64,000 bases of DNA from Escallonia rubra (Eukaryota; Streptophyta; Magnoliopsida; Escalloniales; Escalloniaceae): assembly GCA_033065855.1 (NCBI GenBank), contig JAVXUO010001408.1:310001-374000 (forward strand), given 5' to 3'. Positions within the stretch are counted from its first letter, which is position 1. Every line of letters begins with the position of its first letter. Below the pieces are notes generated by a model, which saw only the letters and a list, made by a program, of their open reading frames with translations, did no database searches and had not been told where the DNA came from. Of the stretch, positions 45,741-58,262 are shown in pieces. A program made the position numbers and the translations under genes.

Positions 45741-46299
45741 CCTAATAAACATTTGACTCTTCACAAGTCTCATACTCTGAGCTGACAACTGCAAGTCAAA
45801 CTCCGGAAACTTGTGACGGTCCAAGTCCCGCACTCTGAGCTGATCGAGCGCCTACACCCTGCGCTCCCCTAAATCCGATACTCTGCCCTAGTCGAATACG
45901 AGAACTTTACCCAGATTTAAATCCCCGAACTGATGTAAGCCTGAACCCCTGATTTTGCCTCAACCTAGCCTTTAGGCACCCTGCTGTGCTGACTGTAAAA
46001 ACTTTGCTGACGACTGTCAGCTCTTACAGATTTGTTCTGGGAAAACTCTTGACTCTCTCTCTCTCCCCGTCCACTCTATGTTTGCTCATGCATTCTCTAT
46101 TGTCAGACTTAGACTGCTCTAATACACATGCTAAGTAAAAACATTCCATGTAGCTCGCCAATCAAGCCGAGATCACCGCATCTTTCAGTCCAGGCCTGAG
46201 CCCCATTCATAGTTTCGGCAGCTGTCTGCCTCCATCAATGACATTCTCACCACAAATCTAGCGAGACGAAAAAATCTCATCTCAACCTTGTCTATCGAC
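45741..46299 (-). other. Probable decayed continuation of a gypsy interior
   Basis: This lies next to the minus-strand gag remnant and has the composition of a retrotransposon interior (CTCTGAGCTGA and similar texts twice near 45776 and 45832). No continuous frame or domain could be confirmed. Confidence 0.35.
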
Positions 46300-46580
46300 T
46301 CTTAATCTGCTTGCCTCACATTAACAAACTCCCTCAAACATCTGTTCATGAAATCTCGTAAAAATACAAGTCGAGAACTAACTCCCTAAACTGTTCCCAA
46401 GTGAGATCAATCAATTGCTGATGAGTTAGACTCTTCGCTACCATTTTCAACCCCAATCGGTTTCGCCTCTCAATTTATGAACAACATATTCAACCTTTTG
46501 CCTCTCACTATAGTGAGTAGCTTGAAATTTTTTCTCCATTTCCTCAATCCAGTTCTCTGCCTCCATAGGGTCCAACAATT
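46300..46580 (-). pseudogene. Ty3/gypsy gag remnant with frameshifts
   Basis: On the minus strand one frame reads LLDPMEAENWIEEMEKKFQA, then THYSERQKVEYVVHKLRGET and DWG followed by a stop. Shifting the frame continues as GLKMVAKSLTHQQLIDLTW and EQFRELVLDLY, and a further shift gives RDFMNRCLREFVN-like text. Order and motifs (DPxxAExWIxxxEK, SxxQKVEYxxxxLRGE, W...FxxLxxxxY) fit the gag of plant gypsy elements. At least two frameshifts make it non-functional. Confidence 0.8.
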
Positions 46581-49013
46581 GAATCATTAGAACACTGCCT
46601 ATAGTACAATATTATCACATAATACGGACTCACATCTACTCCCAAAATGAACCTCCTTCACCGGGTATGTAAATTACCAAAATGCTCTTAGGCGTAAAAT
46701 TACCAAAATGCCCATGAGGTGTACAATTATCAAAAACACCCCTCGCACTCTTAAATCAACAAAACAGCATTTTCGTAAGTAAAATTACCAAAATACCCCA
46801 TCTCACCCTTAAATCGCAAAAATTAGCCTTTCCGTAAGTGAAATCACTAATATGTAATTGCCGTATGTGAATTTATACAAAAATACATTTTACAGGTAAA
46901 ATTACCAAAATACCCCCGGGGTTCTCGGCACTGGAAAAATCTCAAAAACATCTTAAAACACTATTTTTAGCATCCTGAAGTCATTTTGGGCTAAAATTTA
47001 TTTGAGGAGATTTTCGCCAGAAAATCCCGAACCGGTACCCACACCGAGCGCTCAAAAGTCAGTTTTGCTAAAAATACCTATCAGCCTTGAAATGGCACGA
47101 AATTTTAGAAAATGGAACATCTCAGTTAGTTTGGGTATCCCTGAAATTCTCAGATTAAAATAGCTTGGTTTGCTATGCTAAATAATTCGAGAATTTTCTT
47201 TAATCGTTACCCTAGTTTAGTATCCTTTGCGGACACCGAAAATTCCCAAAAATTTTCAGAACGTACGTCTCGTAAAACTATTTGGGTTACTATTTTGGAC
47301 TTTGTCTAATTCTAGCCCTAACTATTTATAAAAATTTGTGGAAAAACTGCCTAATTATTTTCCTACCTTTAGTGACAATTACAGTTACTATTCCAATCAT
47401 AATACCCATCATTTCACCTTTTGCACACACACTTTCCATCTTCCCCATTTCCCTGCCATTTCTGCCGAGGCACCTATAAACCCACACACAATTTACACAC
47501 ACTGCTGCACATTAAACCCACACTCCTACACCTAGAACACACACTTTAACACTTTAATCCACTTGAATTACACACATATTACACCCAATCACACACACCT
47601 ACATACATCCGAAACACACATATACCCAAGAACACCCACTGCACATCCCAACTTCACACACTAACGCTCACGGCCCACTGTAAAACACACACACATATGC
47701 TAAACACTCCTATACCTTCAAAGAAATTCACAAACTACTATCCCTCACCCGAAAACACACACTTAAACGCTCACCCAACAGGCCAACACACACAGCCGCA
47801 CACACACACACACAGTGCTTAAAATATGCACCCCTATGTTAAAATCACACACCGAAATACAAGTAGCTTAAAGAACGTCTCCCAACTCCTCTCCTCATTT
47901 CCCTTTTCTCTTTGTTTCCCCCCTTCTGTTTCCCTTTTTTTATACCGTCGCTGCTCTCTCTCTCTCTCTCTCTCGCTCACTTCTTGTTCTTCTTCCACTG
48001 CTATTTCATGTTCGTTCTCTTTCTGTTTCTTTTTCTTCCTTGTTCATATTTTCTCCCGAAAATCTCTTTTTTTCCATTCCCCCGAGCTCTCTTTCCTCTT
48101 CCCTTGTTTCCCTTTCTCTGTTTCTCTTCATGTTCTTCTTTCTGTGCACTGTTCCTTCTCTGTTCTCTCTTTTTTTTTCCTTTTTTTTGTTTTCTTTTAT
48201 TTAATCCTAAGGATTTACATGACCAATTAAATTATTATTAATTCACACGAGTCACCAAATGCCAAGTAGGAGGTAGCACTCCCAAACAAATTTTCTCTAC
48301 AAATTTTGATACCTAATGCCATTTTTCCCAAAATTGTAAATTAACCCCCAAAAATTTCCATAATTACAAAATAACCCCAAACTTTGTATAATTGCATTTA
48401 AGCCCCAAATTTATTCTCATCATTCTTAATTTAATTAAACATTACTGAAAATATATAATAGCATTCATTATGTTGTTTTCATGACTAAAATTATAATTTA
48501 CATATATGCATCCAAAACTTTCTAAAATTACAAAATGACCCCTAAATTTTTTTAAATTACATTTTTGCCCCCAAATCTTTTTAAACTTCGATACTCTACT
48601 AACACCTGAGCATTGATCAAAATTATCATCCGTTTATTTTTTGAAGCACAAATGATTATTTTAACCCAACCCCCAAAATTTTCCATAATTACAAAATAAC
48701 CCCAAACTTTGTATAATTGCATTTAAGCCCCAAATTTATTCTCATCATTCTTAATTTAATTAAACATTACTGAAAATATATACTAGCATTCATTCTGTTG
48801 TTTTCATGACTAAAACTATAATTTACATTTATGCCTCCAAAACTTTCTAAAATTACAAAATGACCCCTAAAATTTTTAAAATTACATTTTTGCCCCCAAA
48901 TCTTTTTAAACTTCGATACTCTACTAACACCTGAGCATTGCTCAAAATTATCATCCATTTATTTTTCGAAGCACAAATGATTATTTTAACCCGCTCCCAA
49001 AATTCGGGATATT
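46581..49013 (-). mobile_element. Probable LTR and leader of the gypsy element (minus orientation)
   Basis: The minus-strand reading begins at 49013 with TGTAATATCCCGAATTTTGGG, a usual LTR start of plant gypsy elements, and leads toward the gag remnant at 46580. It contains pyrimidine-rich (47880-48200) and CACA-rich (47480-47820) low-complexity DNA and the tandem duplication at 48345-48993. The second LTR was not found in the window, and the LTR/leader border is not defined. No genes are inside. Confidence 0.5.
48345..48993. repeat. Tandem duplication, unit about 325 bp
   Basis: The text CCCCAAAA-TTTCCATAATTACAAAATAACCCC with about 300 following bases occurs at about 48345 and again at about 48670, nearly identical (including CTCTACTAACACCTGAGCATTG). 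Two copies; probably a promoter-region repeat of the LTR. Confidence 0.9.
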
Positions 49014-49960
49014 ACACGAACGCTCTTAGCATTCCTCAATCTCACAGCATCATACTATGCATCTAACTCAAACTATATCCTTTCAAGACACCTCCATGTG
49101 TACTGAAAACCTACTTCCTTGGCATTTATGTAGTTCTTTTTTTGTTACAGTAATGAACATGTATGAAAAATACTCTTAGATTAACAACAAAGTTGTCCCA
49201 TATACGATTACACATTTTTGTGACTAAACGTTTGTAATACCAACTTTGACATAAATGTTACAATAATATTTAAAATGATTGCAAACAGCTCTAAAATAAA
49301 AGAATCGATGGCGGCTCATTTTCAGTCGTTATGTCCTCATGTGCACATTACAAGCCATTATTCAACAAGTAGAATGAAAAAATCCCAATGTTAGCTACCT
49401 AGATAGGGCATTCGATGACCATGATAACTCCTATGCTTAACAAGTTCATGACTTAATTTTTAACATTAAGGGACCATTCTGGCCTTAGCTTACGCAACCT
49501 CGGCTTACCTAGTTTGGCTACAGGAAACGTGGCATGTAATATTGGATAATTGGAGAATCAATGCTAGGCGTGTCGCTGCATGACCAAGCAAAAACATCCA
49601 TGAACTTGTTTAGCAGTGCTGGTATTTCAGCTCATTCAGACTTATCTAGGCTGGTGCCTATTTTTTTTTATCTCTTTTTCATTGTCTGTCGTCCCCAAAT
49701 TGATGCATATAGTCTCTTTTACTGTTGTTTTGACCCGATTAGACTCTATGTCCTCAATTTCTTTTAACAGTTATTTTAAACATTTTTTCTCTTCTAATTC
49801 CATTTTTATTCATCATTAATTGTGTAGATTAATTCGTCAAAGCTAATATCAACAATTGAGGGGTAAGGTAGAATCAATGACTATATCATCAACCAACAAG
49901 TCTATAAAAATATAATAAGAAAGAACATCCAGACTAGAGATAAAAATAAAAATTAAGAAG
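49014..49960. other. AT-rich spacer without a gene
   Basis: No domain, splice pattern or terminal repeat was recognised. It separates two minus-strand retrotransposon remnants. Confidence 0.4.
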
Positions 49961-50759
49961 GGGTTCCAGCTCAGAAACAACCTCGGTATAGTGATAGACT
50001 TCGACGATCATTCCAGTAGCCAATTGATCATATTCTATCTCTGAATTATTCATCTTGCCCCAAGCGAAAATAATCTAACTAACCAGATTTATGGTCCTCC
50101 AATCTTCATCCTAGATAAGCTCACGGACGTGCATATCGCTGAAGCAAATTATCATACCTTCCGGTTACATGTAGTCCATCCAATTTGTTGCACGATCTTT
50201 ATTAGCTTCTCTTTTCATAAGCAGTATCTCATCTTCCTCGACCTAATCACACTCATACAAACTCTTCCAGTTTGATCATCTTCTTAGCCCTATTATCATA
50301 GATTGGCTTGAGAATCCATAATAGAGGGAAATATCTCATTCCTCAATGAAACGAACGTCCAAAGTTAGGATCCAAGACAGAGTTAGAGTGTCCACATATC
50401 GTCCCTCCTTTCAAGCCTTCCTCGTGTGAACCATCCTCTTATTAAATTCTATTATTTCCTTCTCCGTGGGCTTGTATCCTACCCGAAACTAATCTTTCTT
50501 ATCCTCAAGCATAGGAAAGTTATGGAGCCCTAAGTAATTTTAACCTAGGCCCTTGCTTGGAAAGTAGCACATATTCCTCACTGTCCCGAACGCTAAAGTA
50601 GGGTTGTAGGGTAAAGTGCTTAATTTAGAAACTTCTCCCTCTGCCTGACATCTTCATCCTCGAGAAACTGAACTGGGTTATCCACACTAAGAATTAGGTT
50701 CGGTAAGTCATGCTACACAACTACACTATCTTTCTCCTACTCCATTTGAGCTATCTGTG

Positions 50760-50885
50760 TAACTGAGAATCACCTACGATGGTGAAAATAGCATTGTTGA
50801 GCACAAACTGAACCTTCTGGTGCAAGTTAAAGGGTATCGCACCTCAATAATTTATCCACAATCGTCCAAGAAGAATGTTAAAGGC
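50760..50885 (-). pseudogene. Gypsy aspartic-protease-region fragment
   Basis: The minus-strand frame reads AFNILLGRLWINY, a TGA stop where a sense codon is usual, then GAIPFNLHQKVQFVLNNAIF and TIVGDSQL. NxLLGRxW followed by G-A-I-P-F-xLHQKVxF is a hallmark of the C-terminal side of the retropepsin region in plant gypsy polyproteins. The stop shows it is dead. Confidence 0.8.
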
Positions 50886-52693
50886 CACAAGGATTTATAG
50901 CGCCTACAAAGCCACCTCGATATTCAAAAAATTTAACTGAGATAGTAAGTTTAAGGGTGCATATTCATGCCACGTGTTATAATACTCACCGCCTGATCCG
51001 AGTTAGAAAGGTCAATCTTAAATGCCTACACTATGCGGAGATGTCAAACATTCAATGCCGAGCCATTACGTATCAACACCACATGAATCTTCTTATCTAA
51101 GGCCCGAATGATGATGTTGAGATGATCATTTTGACTCGGCCCGCTCTTTAGCAAATCGGCCTCGATATGTAGTGTATAACCCCTAGCACGTTGGAAAGAT
51201 CTTGCGACTACGTTTGAATAAAAACCTGAGCTTTGTTAAGCAACTTGATCAATGCGTAAGGGTGGGAATTTGAGGCAGATTGCAAGCCCATATCAAGATG
51301 TTCACCTGTGTCTTCTTTAGCTGTCAAAACTTTATCATCGGGAGGTCTTGAGGGAAACAGGGGATCTAAGGCCCCTAATGAAGCGATTGCCTGGTGCTCG
51401 GTCTGATAGGGTCAAGTGAAAAACTGAAGCATTGGGCCGAACTGTAAAGTCTATATCCTGGTCAAAGTCAACCTCTTCTACTTTGTTAGCCATATATCCG
51501 ACCAAATCTTTCCGTGAGATGACACTGCATAACAATCACATCCAAAATGAAATTAAAAATTAGTCTCATCTATGCTACAAGCATTATAAGCGTAGTTTAA
51601 TCTGATGCTCGAAGAAATGTCTCGACCATGTTCACCTAATATGCGGGCAAATGCTCTTTCTTCATCTTTGGCTTGGCCGGAGGGGATATCTCACCCCTGT
51701 CAATGTGATCTTGGATAACGTGCTTTAGTGTGTAGCAGCCATATGTATTGTGTTCAACTCCCTGGCGATACTCGTGTTGGGCACGCACGTTATAACATAG
51801 GGGTAGGTGGCAGCTTGTCAATTATACTTCTCTAGAGTAACTGTTCAAACTTTGGTAAAAAAAAATGTGAAGATTGATGATGTTTCATTAGGGCCCGCTG
51901 GTTGGCTCATACTGGACCACTTCTTGAGACGTGACTGTGTTGACGTTATTAGCCATGGTGGCCTTCGGCTAAGCGTTGGGGTTCCTCGGACCAGCCTTAT
52001 ATTTGTCATGGCTTCCTATACTTGGATATTGTTCTCTGATTGATGACATCCTCAATTTGAGTTAGAGAACCCATCAATGCTTCAAGTATATTGTGATAGT
52101 TGCCAAAAATATACTTATCATAAACCGATAGAAGCACCATACTGATATGCTCCTCTTTAGAAGGGCAATTAACCATCTGAGCCACCTTATTCCTCCATCC
52201 AATTATGGAAGCAAATATTTACTCCCTAGGCTTTTGCTTCGCTATTTCTAAGTTTTTTGTGGATGATATCAAGGTTCACATTATACTATACCGGTGGAAA
52301 ACCCTCATACCACATCTTTCCATGCTTACATAAACCCTTAAGTGTAAAAAATTACCGAATAGCTAGTTTTGATTAACTAAAAAAGCAGTTAATGGACGGA
52401 TGTACATCTTGACATGGATCTTGGGATCTGAGTTCTATCCAACTTATTTATGTCAGGCATCTTATATTTGGGCGAGATCTGGTCATTTGGCCCCATGGTA
52501 AGGGCGCTGAGGTCCATGAGATTATTTCCTCTTCTCATTCGGGCAACTTGAGATTATAAAATAGCCACCTTATCTTTTTAATTCATCAAATATCTCAAGA
52601 CTATCTTCCCTAATATTGCCAGTCCAATTCTTCCTTTTGCTCCTCCTTCTTTCGCTCTTCAAGTTTTTATTAGCTGGATTTTTATCTTCTTAA

Positions 52694-52935
52694 GGAGTTC
52701 CAACTCCTCGATAGTCTTATTTTGCTGGGCCACCAAGGCTTCAAAACTCTCTTGGAAAGTCCTTTTACATTGCTTTGAGCATACAAACAATGTCATTCGA
52801 CTGGATCTTTCCCTTATTGAGGAGTTCCAACTCCTCAAGAGTCTTATTATGTTGTGCCACCAAGGCTTAAAAACTCTCTTGGAAGTCCTTTCACATTGCT
52901 CTGAGCATACATACAATGTCATTGAGCTGAACGGA
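52694..52935 (-). repeat. 127-bp tandem duplication in the gag-side region
   Basis: GGAGTTCCAACTCCTC and about 110 following bases (CACCAAGGCTT-AAAACTCTCTTGGAA, ACATTGCT-TGAGCATACA, AATGTCATT) occur at 52694 and again at 52821. On the minus strand the units read as repeated coiled-coil-like Glu/Leu-rich peptide, interrupted by stops. Confidence 0.85.
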
Positions 52936-54319
52936 TTTAGCCATTAGGATATGAACTAGTTTCCTCAACTTTTCCAACTGTGAAATATAATTGCATAATT
53001 TGGTAACACATAGAACATGCCAATGGCATATCAACCGAACGTTACACCTGTCCTTTAGATGGTACACCTAGGGTGTAGGGTGTATATTGGCAAGTCTAAC
53101 AGAAAAGCATTTTGGAGTAAAAGATCCCATTAAACATACTGGCTGGTACACCTAAATCGGAATGCACGTATGCTTGCAAGTTCATAGTAGTACAATAGTT
53201 ACTTTTTCTTCGTCCTAAAAAGTAGCTCATGTTAAATAGTATCGTACACTTGTTAAAGTGTGTCGTCCAACTCACTAGGGACTTGTGTTGGTAATGTCCA
53301 TTTTACCAAGAGTACCGGCCTATATTTATGGTGTATCAGCTACTTCTCCCAGCATGTACACCTTAAAGCCAATATGTGCTCTTGTTAAGGGGGAAATCTC
53401 CAAAAATAATCAAGTGTGAAGGTCATTCTAACTTTCACGATATATCTCTCACCCATGATTCCGATAGTTAATATTGTGTGGTCATCACTATGTGTGCAAA
53501 ATGTTTGATATACCAAGATGCTAGGAAGCTCTTGTTACTATGGCCTTGAAGGTGAGGGCACACTTGAAAGCGCCTCGCTACTTTACAAGATAGAGGATTT
53601 CAACTGTTACCCTCGAATGGGTAGGCTCGGACAATTGTGCATGTGGCCACAAAAAAGATGAACAAACACTTTAAAAACATATACACACAACAAAGATAAA
53701 ATTGTAAAAAACACATCAAAGGAGAAAAAAAAAATCATCAAAACTCACGAGCAAGTTTCCCAGAATTTGGTCCTCTTAATTTAGTCCTTAGCAGAGTCGC
53801 CGCTGTCACTATGGACATCTAAAAAAGACTGATTTTTAAGTCGCCATCTTAATTTTAGGGTCAAATGAGAACAATTAACTGGAAAACAGGAAAACCCTGG
53901 ATTGACCTTGAATATGCAATGAAACTGTCTAATTTACAAAACTTGAGTTTTGAATTGCAGGACTAGTTTATATGATGAGAAGGTATTACTCATTTCATCA
54001 TACCCTGAAGCAGTATCTACTTGTTTTTAAGAGATTTTCAAAGATTGTTATCCAAACACAAATTGGACAAGAACAAGCCTTAAGTTAGTGTTAATTTTTG
54101 GTATGAACTTAACAATATGGATTGAGTAGCCTACGTACTCGATCGAACAAATCAAGATTCAAACCTCATAGTTCCGACCCTAGGTGAATGTTGGAATTTT
54201 TTTTTTAATCAACTATTCTAGTTGAATGTGGGGAAGGGATCTAATCTAATTTATTCCCAAAATACCTTTTGAGGTGATATCATTAGCTTTTTTGGGATCA
54301 AAATAATATAATTCCATTA

Positions 54320-54866
54320 TCTATACTATTTATTAAGCCAAAATTTGGTATGATGTAACACTGTTTTTGGTGTTACATAATTACAAACCTACAATTATGA
54401 CAAGTGACATTCCAAGAATTTTTTTTAAAAATGACACAAAATAAAAATCTTAATTGGTAAGTAACTACCTACAAAAATATGTTTAGTTTTCCCAAATTAA
54501 AATTCATCAGAAAATATAGTTAAAAAAATTTAAGGCCAAATTTGATATGATAATAATATTTTACCAACTTACTTTTTGGACACGTATGACTAATTTATTT
54601 TTCTATTATTTAAGATTTATTTCACTGAATATGACAATAAACACGTATACGTTTGTACTATTAATTTTATTTTCGCACACGCAAATTTTAAGGCCAAGTT
54701 TGATATGATAATAATATTTTTGCTAACTTATTTTTGGACACGTATGTCTAATTTATTTTACTGAATAGGACAATAAATACGTATACGTGATGTTTTATTT
54801 TTTAGAATAAAATTTGTACTATTAATTTCATTTTTGTACACACATCGCGTGTGCCATGGCGACTTG
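54320..54866 (+). mobile_element. Non-autonomous Helitron-like element
   Basis: It starts TCTATACTATTTATTAAG after ATTA and ends near CACACATCGCGTGTGCCATGGCGACTTG; the CACAC/GTGTG stem lies about 15 bp before the end. The body shares long text with the copy at 20416 (AAGTGACATTCCAAGAA, AAAATCTTAATTGGTAAGTAACTA, AAATTCATCAGAAAATAT). It has an internal repeat: AAGGCCAA-TTTGATATGATAATAATATTTT occurs twice (about 54533 and 54690). The terminal CTTG differs from the usual CTRR by one base. No coding. Confidence 0.65.
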
Positions 54867-55089
54867 TGTTCTTAATTTTTTTTTTGTGACTTGTTTGAGA
54901 ATAAATGTATATTTGATGTTTGCAAATGTAATCAGTTCAATGTTAGGAAATCTTCTTTGTAAACTTCTGGATTGAACAAATATTTGATGGTGCTGCTAAA
55001 AAGAAAAATAAATGAAAAAATTAAAAGAATGAATCTATATCTTTGTTTTTGTAATCGATTTATATACGCTTAGGATTTGTAATTTTCAA
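54867..55089. other. AT-rich spacer
   Basis: Short AT-rich stretch between the Helitron-like element and the tandem duplication; nothing recognised. Confidence 0.4.
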
Positions 55090-56225
55090 GAGCAGTATGA
55101 AATGCAAAGCACCCGCCTTCAACTACAATAACTGAACAAATTTTTAGTTTCAAATTGGCACCATATTTAAGCTTTGTTTTCTTTTCCCATTTTTTGATGC
55201 ATATTTAAACCCTATTTTTCATTTTTTCTTATTTTTGTTTTTCCAACAGTTTTTGTTCATTAACTAAATTTTCAAGTATTTTAGTTTCTTTTTTTGTTGT
55301 TTTGTTTTTCACTTTTTCAATTGGTTCATTGTTTGCTAACCCAAAATGTAAGAAAAAGAAAATCACAATTCTCGTTACCCAATTCATTATCCAATACTTA
55401 TTTCATTTCAATCAAATTAAAAAGGGAGTAATAAATGGATTTCTTTGTTTTGTTTTTCTTTCTCATCACACTTTTCATTCTCCAATGTTTAGAATAGATT
55501 CATTACCCAATGTTCATTTAATTTCAGCCAAATTTAAAATGGAGTCATAAAGGGAGGGCAAAAGTATTATTGACATAATTAACGAAGGATATATTTGTCT
55601 AGAAATGATTTACAACATTCTTACTTTTATAGGTAGTATAAATATAAATATAAATTGACAATGCTGTTGAAAAGTAAAGCAAATGGAGATATGAAATGCA
55701 AAACATCTGGTTTTCAACTGCAAAAACTAAACAGATTTTTCAGTTCAAATTAACGCCATATTTAAGGCTTGTTTTCTTTTCCCATTTTTTGATGCATATT
55801 TAACCTTGTTTTTCATTTTTTTTTCCTATTTTTGATTTTCAAACAAATTTTTTTTCTTAACTAATTTTCCACGTATTTCAGTTTCTTTGTTATTTTTAGT
55901 TTTTCAATTGGTTAATTGTTTGCTAACCAAACAATGCAAGGGAAAAAAATAATCACAGTTCTCATTACCTAATTCATTATCCAATGTTTATTTCATTTCA
56001 ACCAAATTAAAAAGGGAGTACTAGCGTGATTTCTTTGTTTTGTTTTTTCTTTCTCATCACACTTTTCATTTCCTAATGTTTAGAATAGATTCATTACCAA
56101 TGTTCATTTAATTTCAACCAAATTTAAAAGGGAGTCATAAATGGAGGGTAAAAGGGTTATTAATGTAATTAACATAGGACACAATTGTCCAGAAATGATT
56201 TACAACATTCGTATTTTTATAGGTA
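55090..56225. repeat. Diverged tandem duplication, unit about 590 bp
   Basis: Texts in unit 1 (GTATGAAATGCAAAGCACC, CCATATTTAAG, TTTTCTTTTCCCATTTTTTGATGCATATTTAA, AAATTAAAAAGGGAGTA, GAAATGATTTACAACATTC) recur in the same order in unit 2, starting near 55690. Both units end with ACAACATTC-TA-TTTTTATAGGTA. The period is about 590 bases. Very T-rich, with no gene. Confidence 0.85.
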
Positions 56226-56513
56226 AAAAATATAGATACACGTGATGAAGATAAAATCGGGACATAAATCCAAATTAAAACTAAATTCAACTACTAGACT
56301 TTCTATCCTATCCAGACTCTAACCTGGATTAAGTTCAAACTAACCGAATAGGACCAACTAGACTGGAGTTGAATAATCAAATATGCCTTCAAGAATTTAC
56401 TAACTAAATAAAATTCCACAAAAATGAGGTATCTTTAGCAAGTCTAGACATACAAGTCTAAGACATGAATTTGTATGACAATTGATACATGATAATATTA
56501 TACAATGGTATAT

Positions 56514-56640
56514 GTGAGGTCCAGTAAAAACTGATTGACAGACCCTCTTACAAAAGCTTTATTCGAGAGCTGGTAAGAATGATATCCTGTGAGATTGGTT
56601 TGAAACCTATCGCATTGATCACCGGTAATAATAACCCAAC
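56514..56640 (+). pseudogene. Copia polyprotein C-terminal remnant
   Basis: The plus strand reads VRSSKN, a stop, LTDPLTKALFESW, then out of frame a stretch like RLV-NLSH. The motif VRSxxNxxDPLTKxL is the conserved tail of many copia polyproteins (VRSEDNLADPLTKGL type). Several stops follow. Downstream DNA (56640-56830) may be its 3' LTR, but the borders are unclear. Confidence 0.65.
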
Positions 56641-58260
56641 CTAACACTAGAAAATGACTAGTTATAAGGTTTATACTTGCTCTTGTTGAACTACTTCGAA
56701 TTGGTTATAACTATATAAACTTTTGGCTTCCACGCAAAGTAGCGTGCCTACTCCTGTAACCATGGAAGCAAACTTAATCATCTGTCAACATTCTCTGGTT
56801 TAACTTAAGGGAAAAAAAAGATTTAAAAGGAAAAGCAAGTTATTCAAGTGTGATTGCTAGTATTGACATGATGTGAGCCCCCTTTAATCAAGTATTCAGT
56901 GCATTTGGATATGATTAGGAGGTTAAGAATTTTCTTTTAATAAAGTAGGAGACTATTTTTGGAATGCTTTGAGTAACAAAAACATATAGCGTAACTTCAC
57001 ATGTATGAACTTAGAAGGAGTGCCGCTCCTTATGAAGTTTGGGTGTATTTTCTAGAAAGTTCACGAAACAGGACATGGCATAAGACCGCAATGATCTAAT
57101 TAAGCTGACTAAGAACTTCTTGTCGAAGCAAGAAATTGGTATGTATGCACTAACTCCAATTTATTATTAATGAGCACCTTTTTAAAACTAAAACTACCGG
57201 TAACTTTTACAGAACTTTGAGCTATTTGCACCAAGTAGAGGTTTAAACCGAATGTACCTCTTTTTTCAAACAAGTGGGAGGTTGCTAGAGTTTGATGAGT
57301 ATTTTTTATAACAAGCAAATACCTTAGTCACGTTACTAGAAAGTCGGGTTTGCAAGTGGTTTATAAGTGGAAGGTGCTTTCATAATTTTCTTACTAGTAA
57401 GGTTAGGGTGTGCCTTTGTTGCCTCCGTTGGGGTGAGCAAGTTTAGGTATGCTATTAGCTATACTTGGCACTTTGCACGCTTATCACGGTCGCAAATAAC
57501 GTTATTTTTTCGTGGAAAATAATTTTGTTTTAAAAATATGTTTTACTAAAAAGATGTGACTCGTCATTTTAGTTTATAGTAATTTATTTCCGACCAATTC
57601 TAGCAATACCATTTTGAATAAATAACTGTTCTAATTTTATTTTTTCAACAGTTGTGTTAATTTAATACAAACATTTTCAAGTTGTATATGTACAGTGTGA
57701 TTCTAAGTTTCAGAAACACTTGCAATTTTCGCACTCTTTCTATTCTTTAAAATCTGTGCAGCCACGGTTTCAAAGAGAATCTCAAGGAAAGTAATTAAAT
57801 TTACTGTTTGCCAATTTTGATCGAGACTTTGTTGTATTTTAAAGATTTACATATTTGTCTGCAAGAAATCAGCAAACTCGATTTCAAGTAGAGACGAAGA
57901 AAGTCTTAAAAAGAAAGCGACTATGCTTTCAACAATAATATCAAGCAACTGTCAAGAAACTAATACAATAAAAATCCAATTTTTTTATATACAACTAAAA
58001 CATACACTTTCAACGACCAAAAAAGTCACTAAAGCTGCCACGAGTGTCTGTGATGTTGCAGAAACATATATTTTACTTCCAATTTAAGTATGGCAACTTG
58101 GAGCGCAAGCTCATTGCAGCAAGAAGGAATTATGACGCCCCTTTGTTAATGTGAATTGTGAAATGAGATTGTATTATTAGGTGAGAATTAATCAACACCG
58201 ACCAGTCATTATTAATTCAGGCGGTGAAATGTATGCACTAGATACATCTTTTTGAACTCC
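56641..58260. other. AT-rich region without a recognised gene
   Basis: Probably old copia LTR debris followed by the upstream region of the translocator gene. A stretch near 57360-57490 (GGTTAGGGTGTGCCTTTGTTG and nearby text) may be element-derived. No domain was found on either strand. Confidence 0.4.
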
Positions 58261-58262
58261 CA

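Larger units (their letters stand above)
49961..53850 (-). mobile_element. Decayed Ty3/gypsy element, minus orientation
   Basis: Read on the minus strand from 53850: text GATGGCGACTT and GGCGACTCTGCTAAGGAC (about 53790-53850) resembles the LTR end and primer region (GGCGACTC...GG type) of plant gypsy elements. Gag-side sequence with an internal duplication (52694-52935) comes next, then the protease remnant (50760-50885), and then FRVGYKPTEKEIIEFNKRMV (about 50419-50497), which fits the protease-RT connecting region of these elements. Many stops and frame changes occur, and no RT active site (YVDD or YIDD) was found, so the element is truncated and dead. Confidence 0.65.

Noticed and set aside
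47480-48230. CACA- and TTC-rich frames (for example 134 codons at 47826) as a membrane protein gene
   Set aside because: The hydrophobic product is the translation of a pyrimidine-rich microsatellite-like tract.
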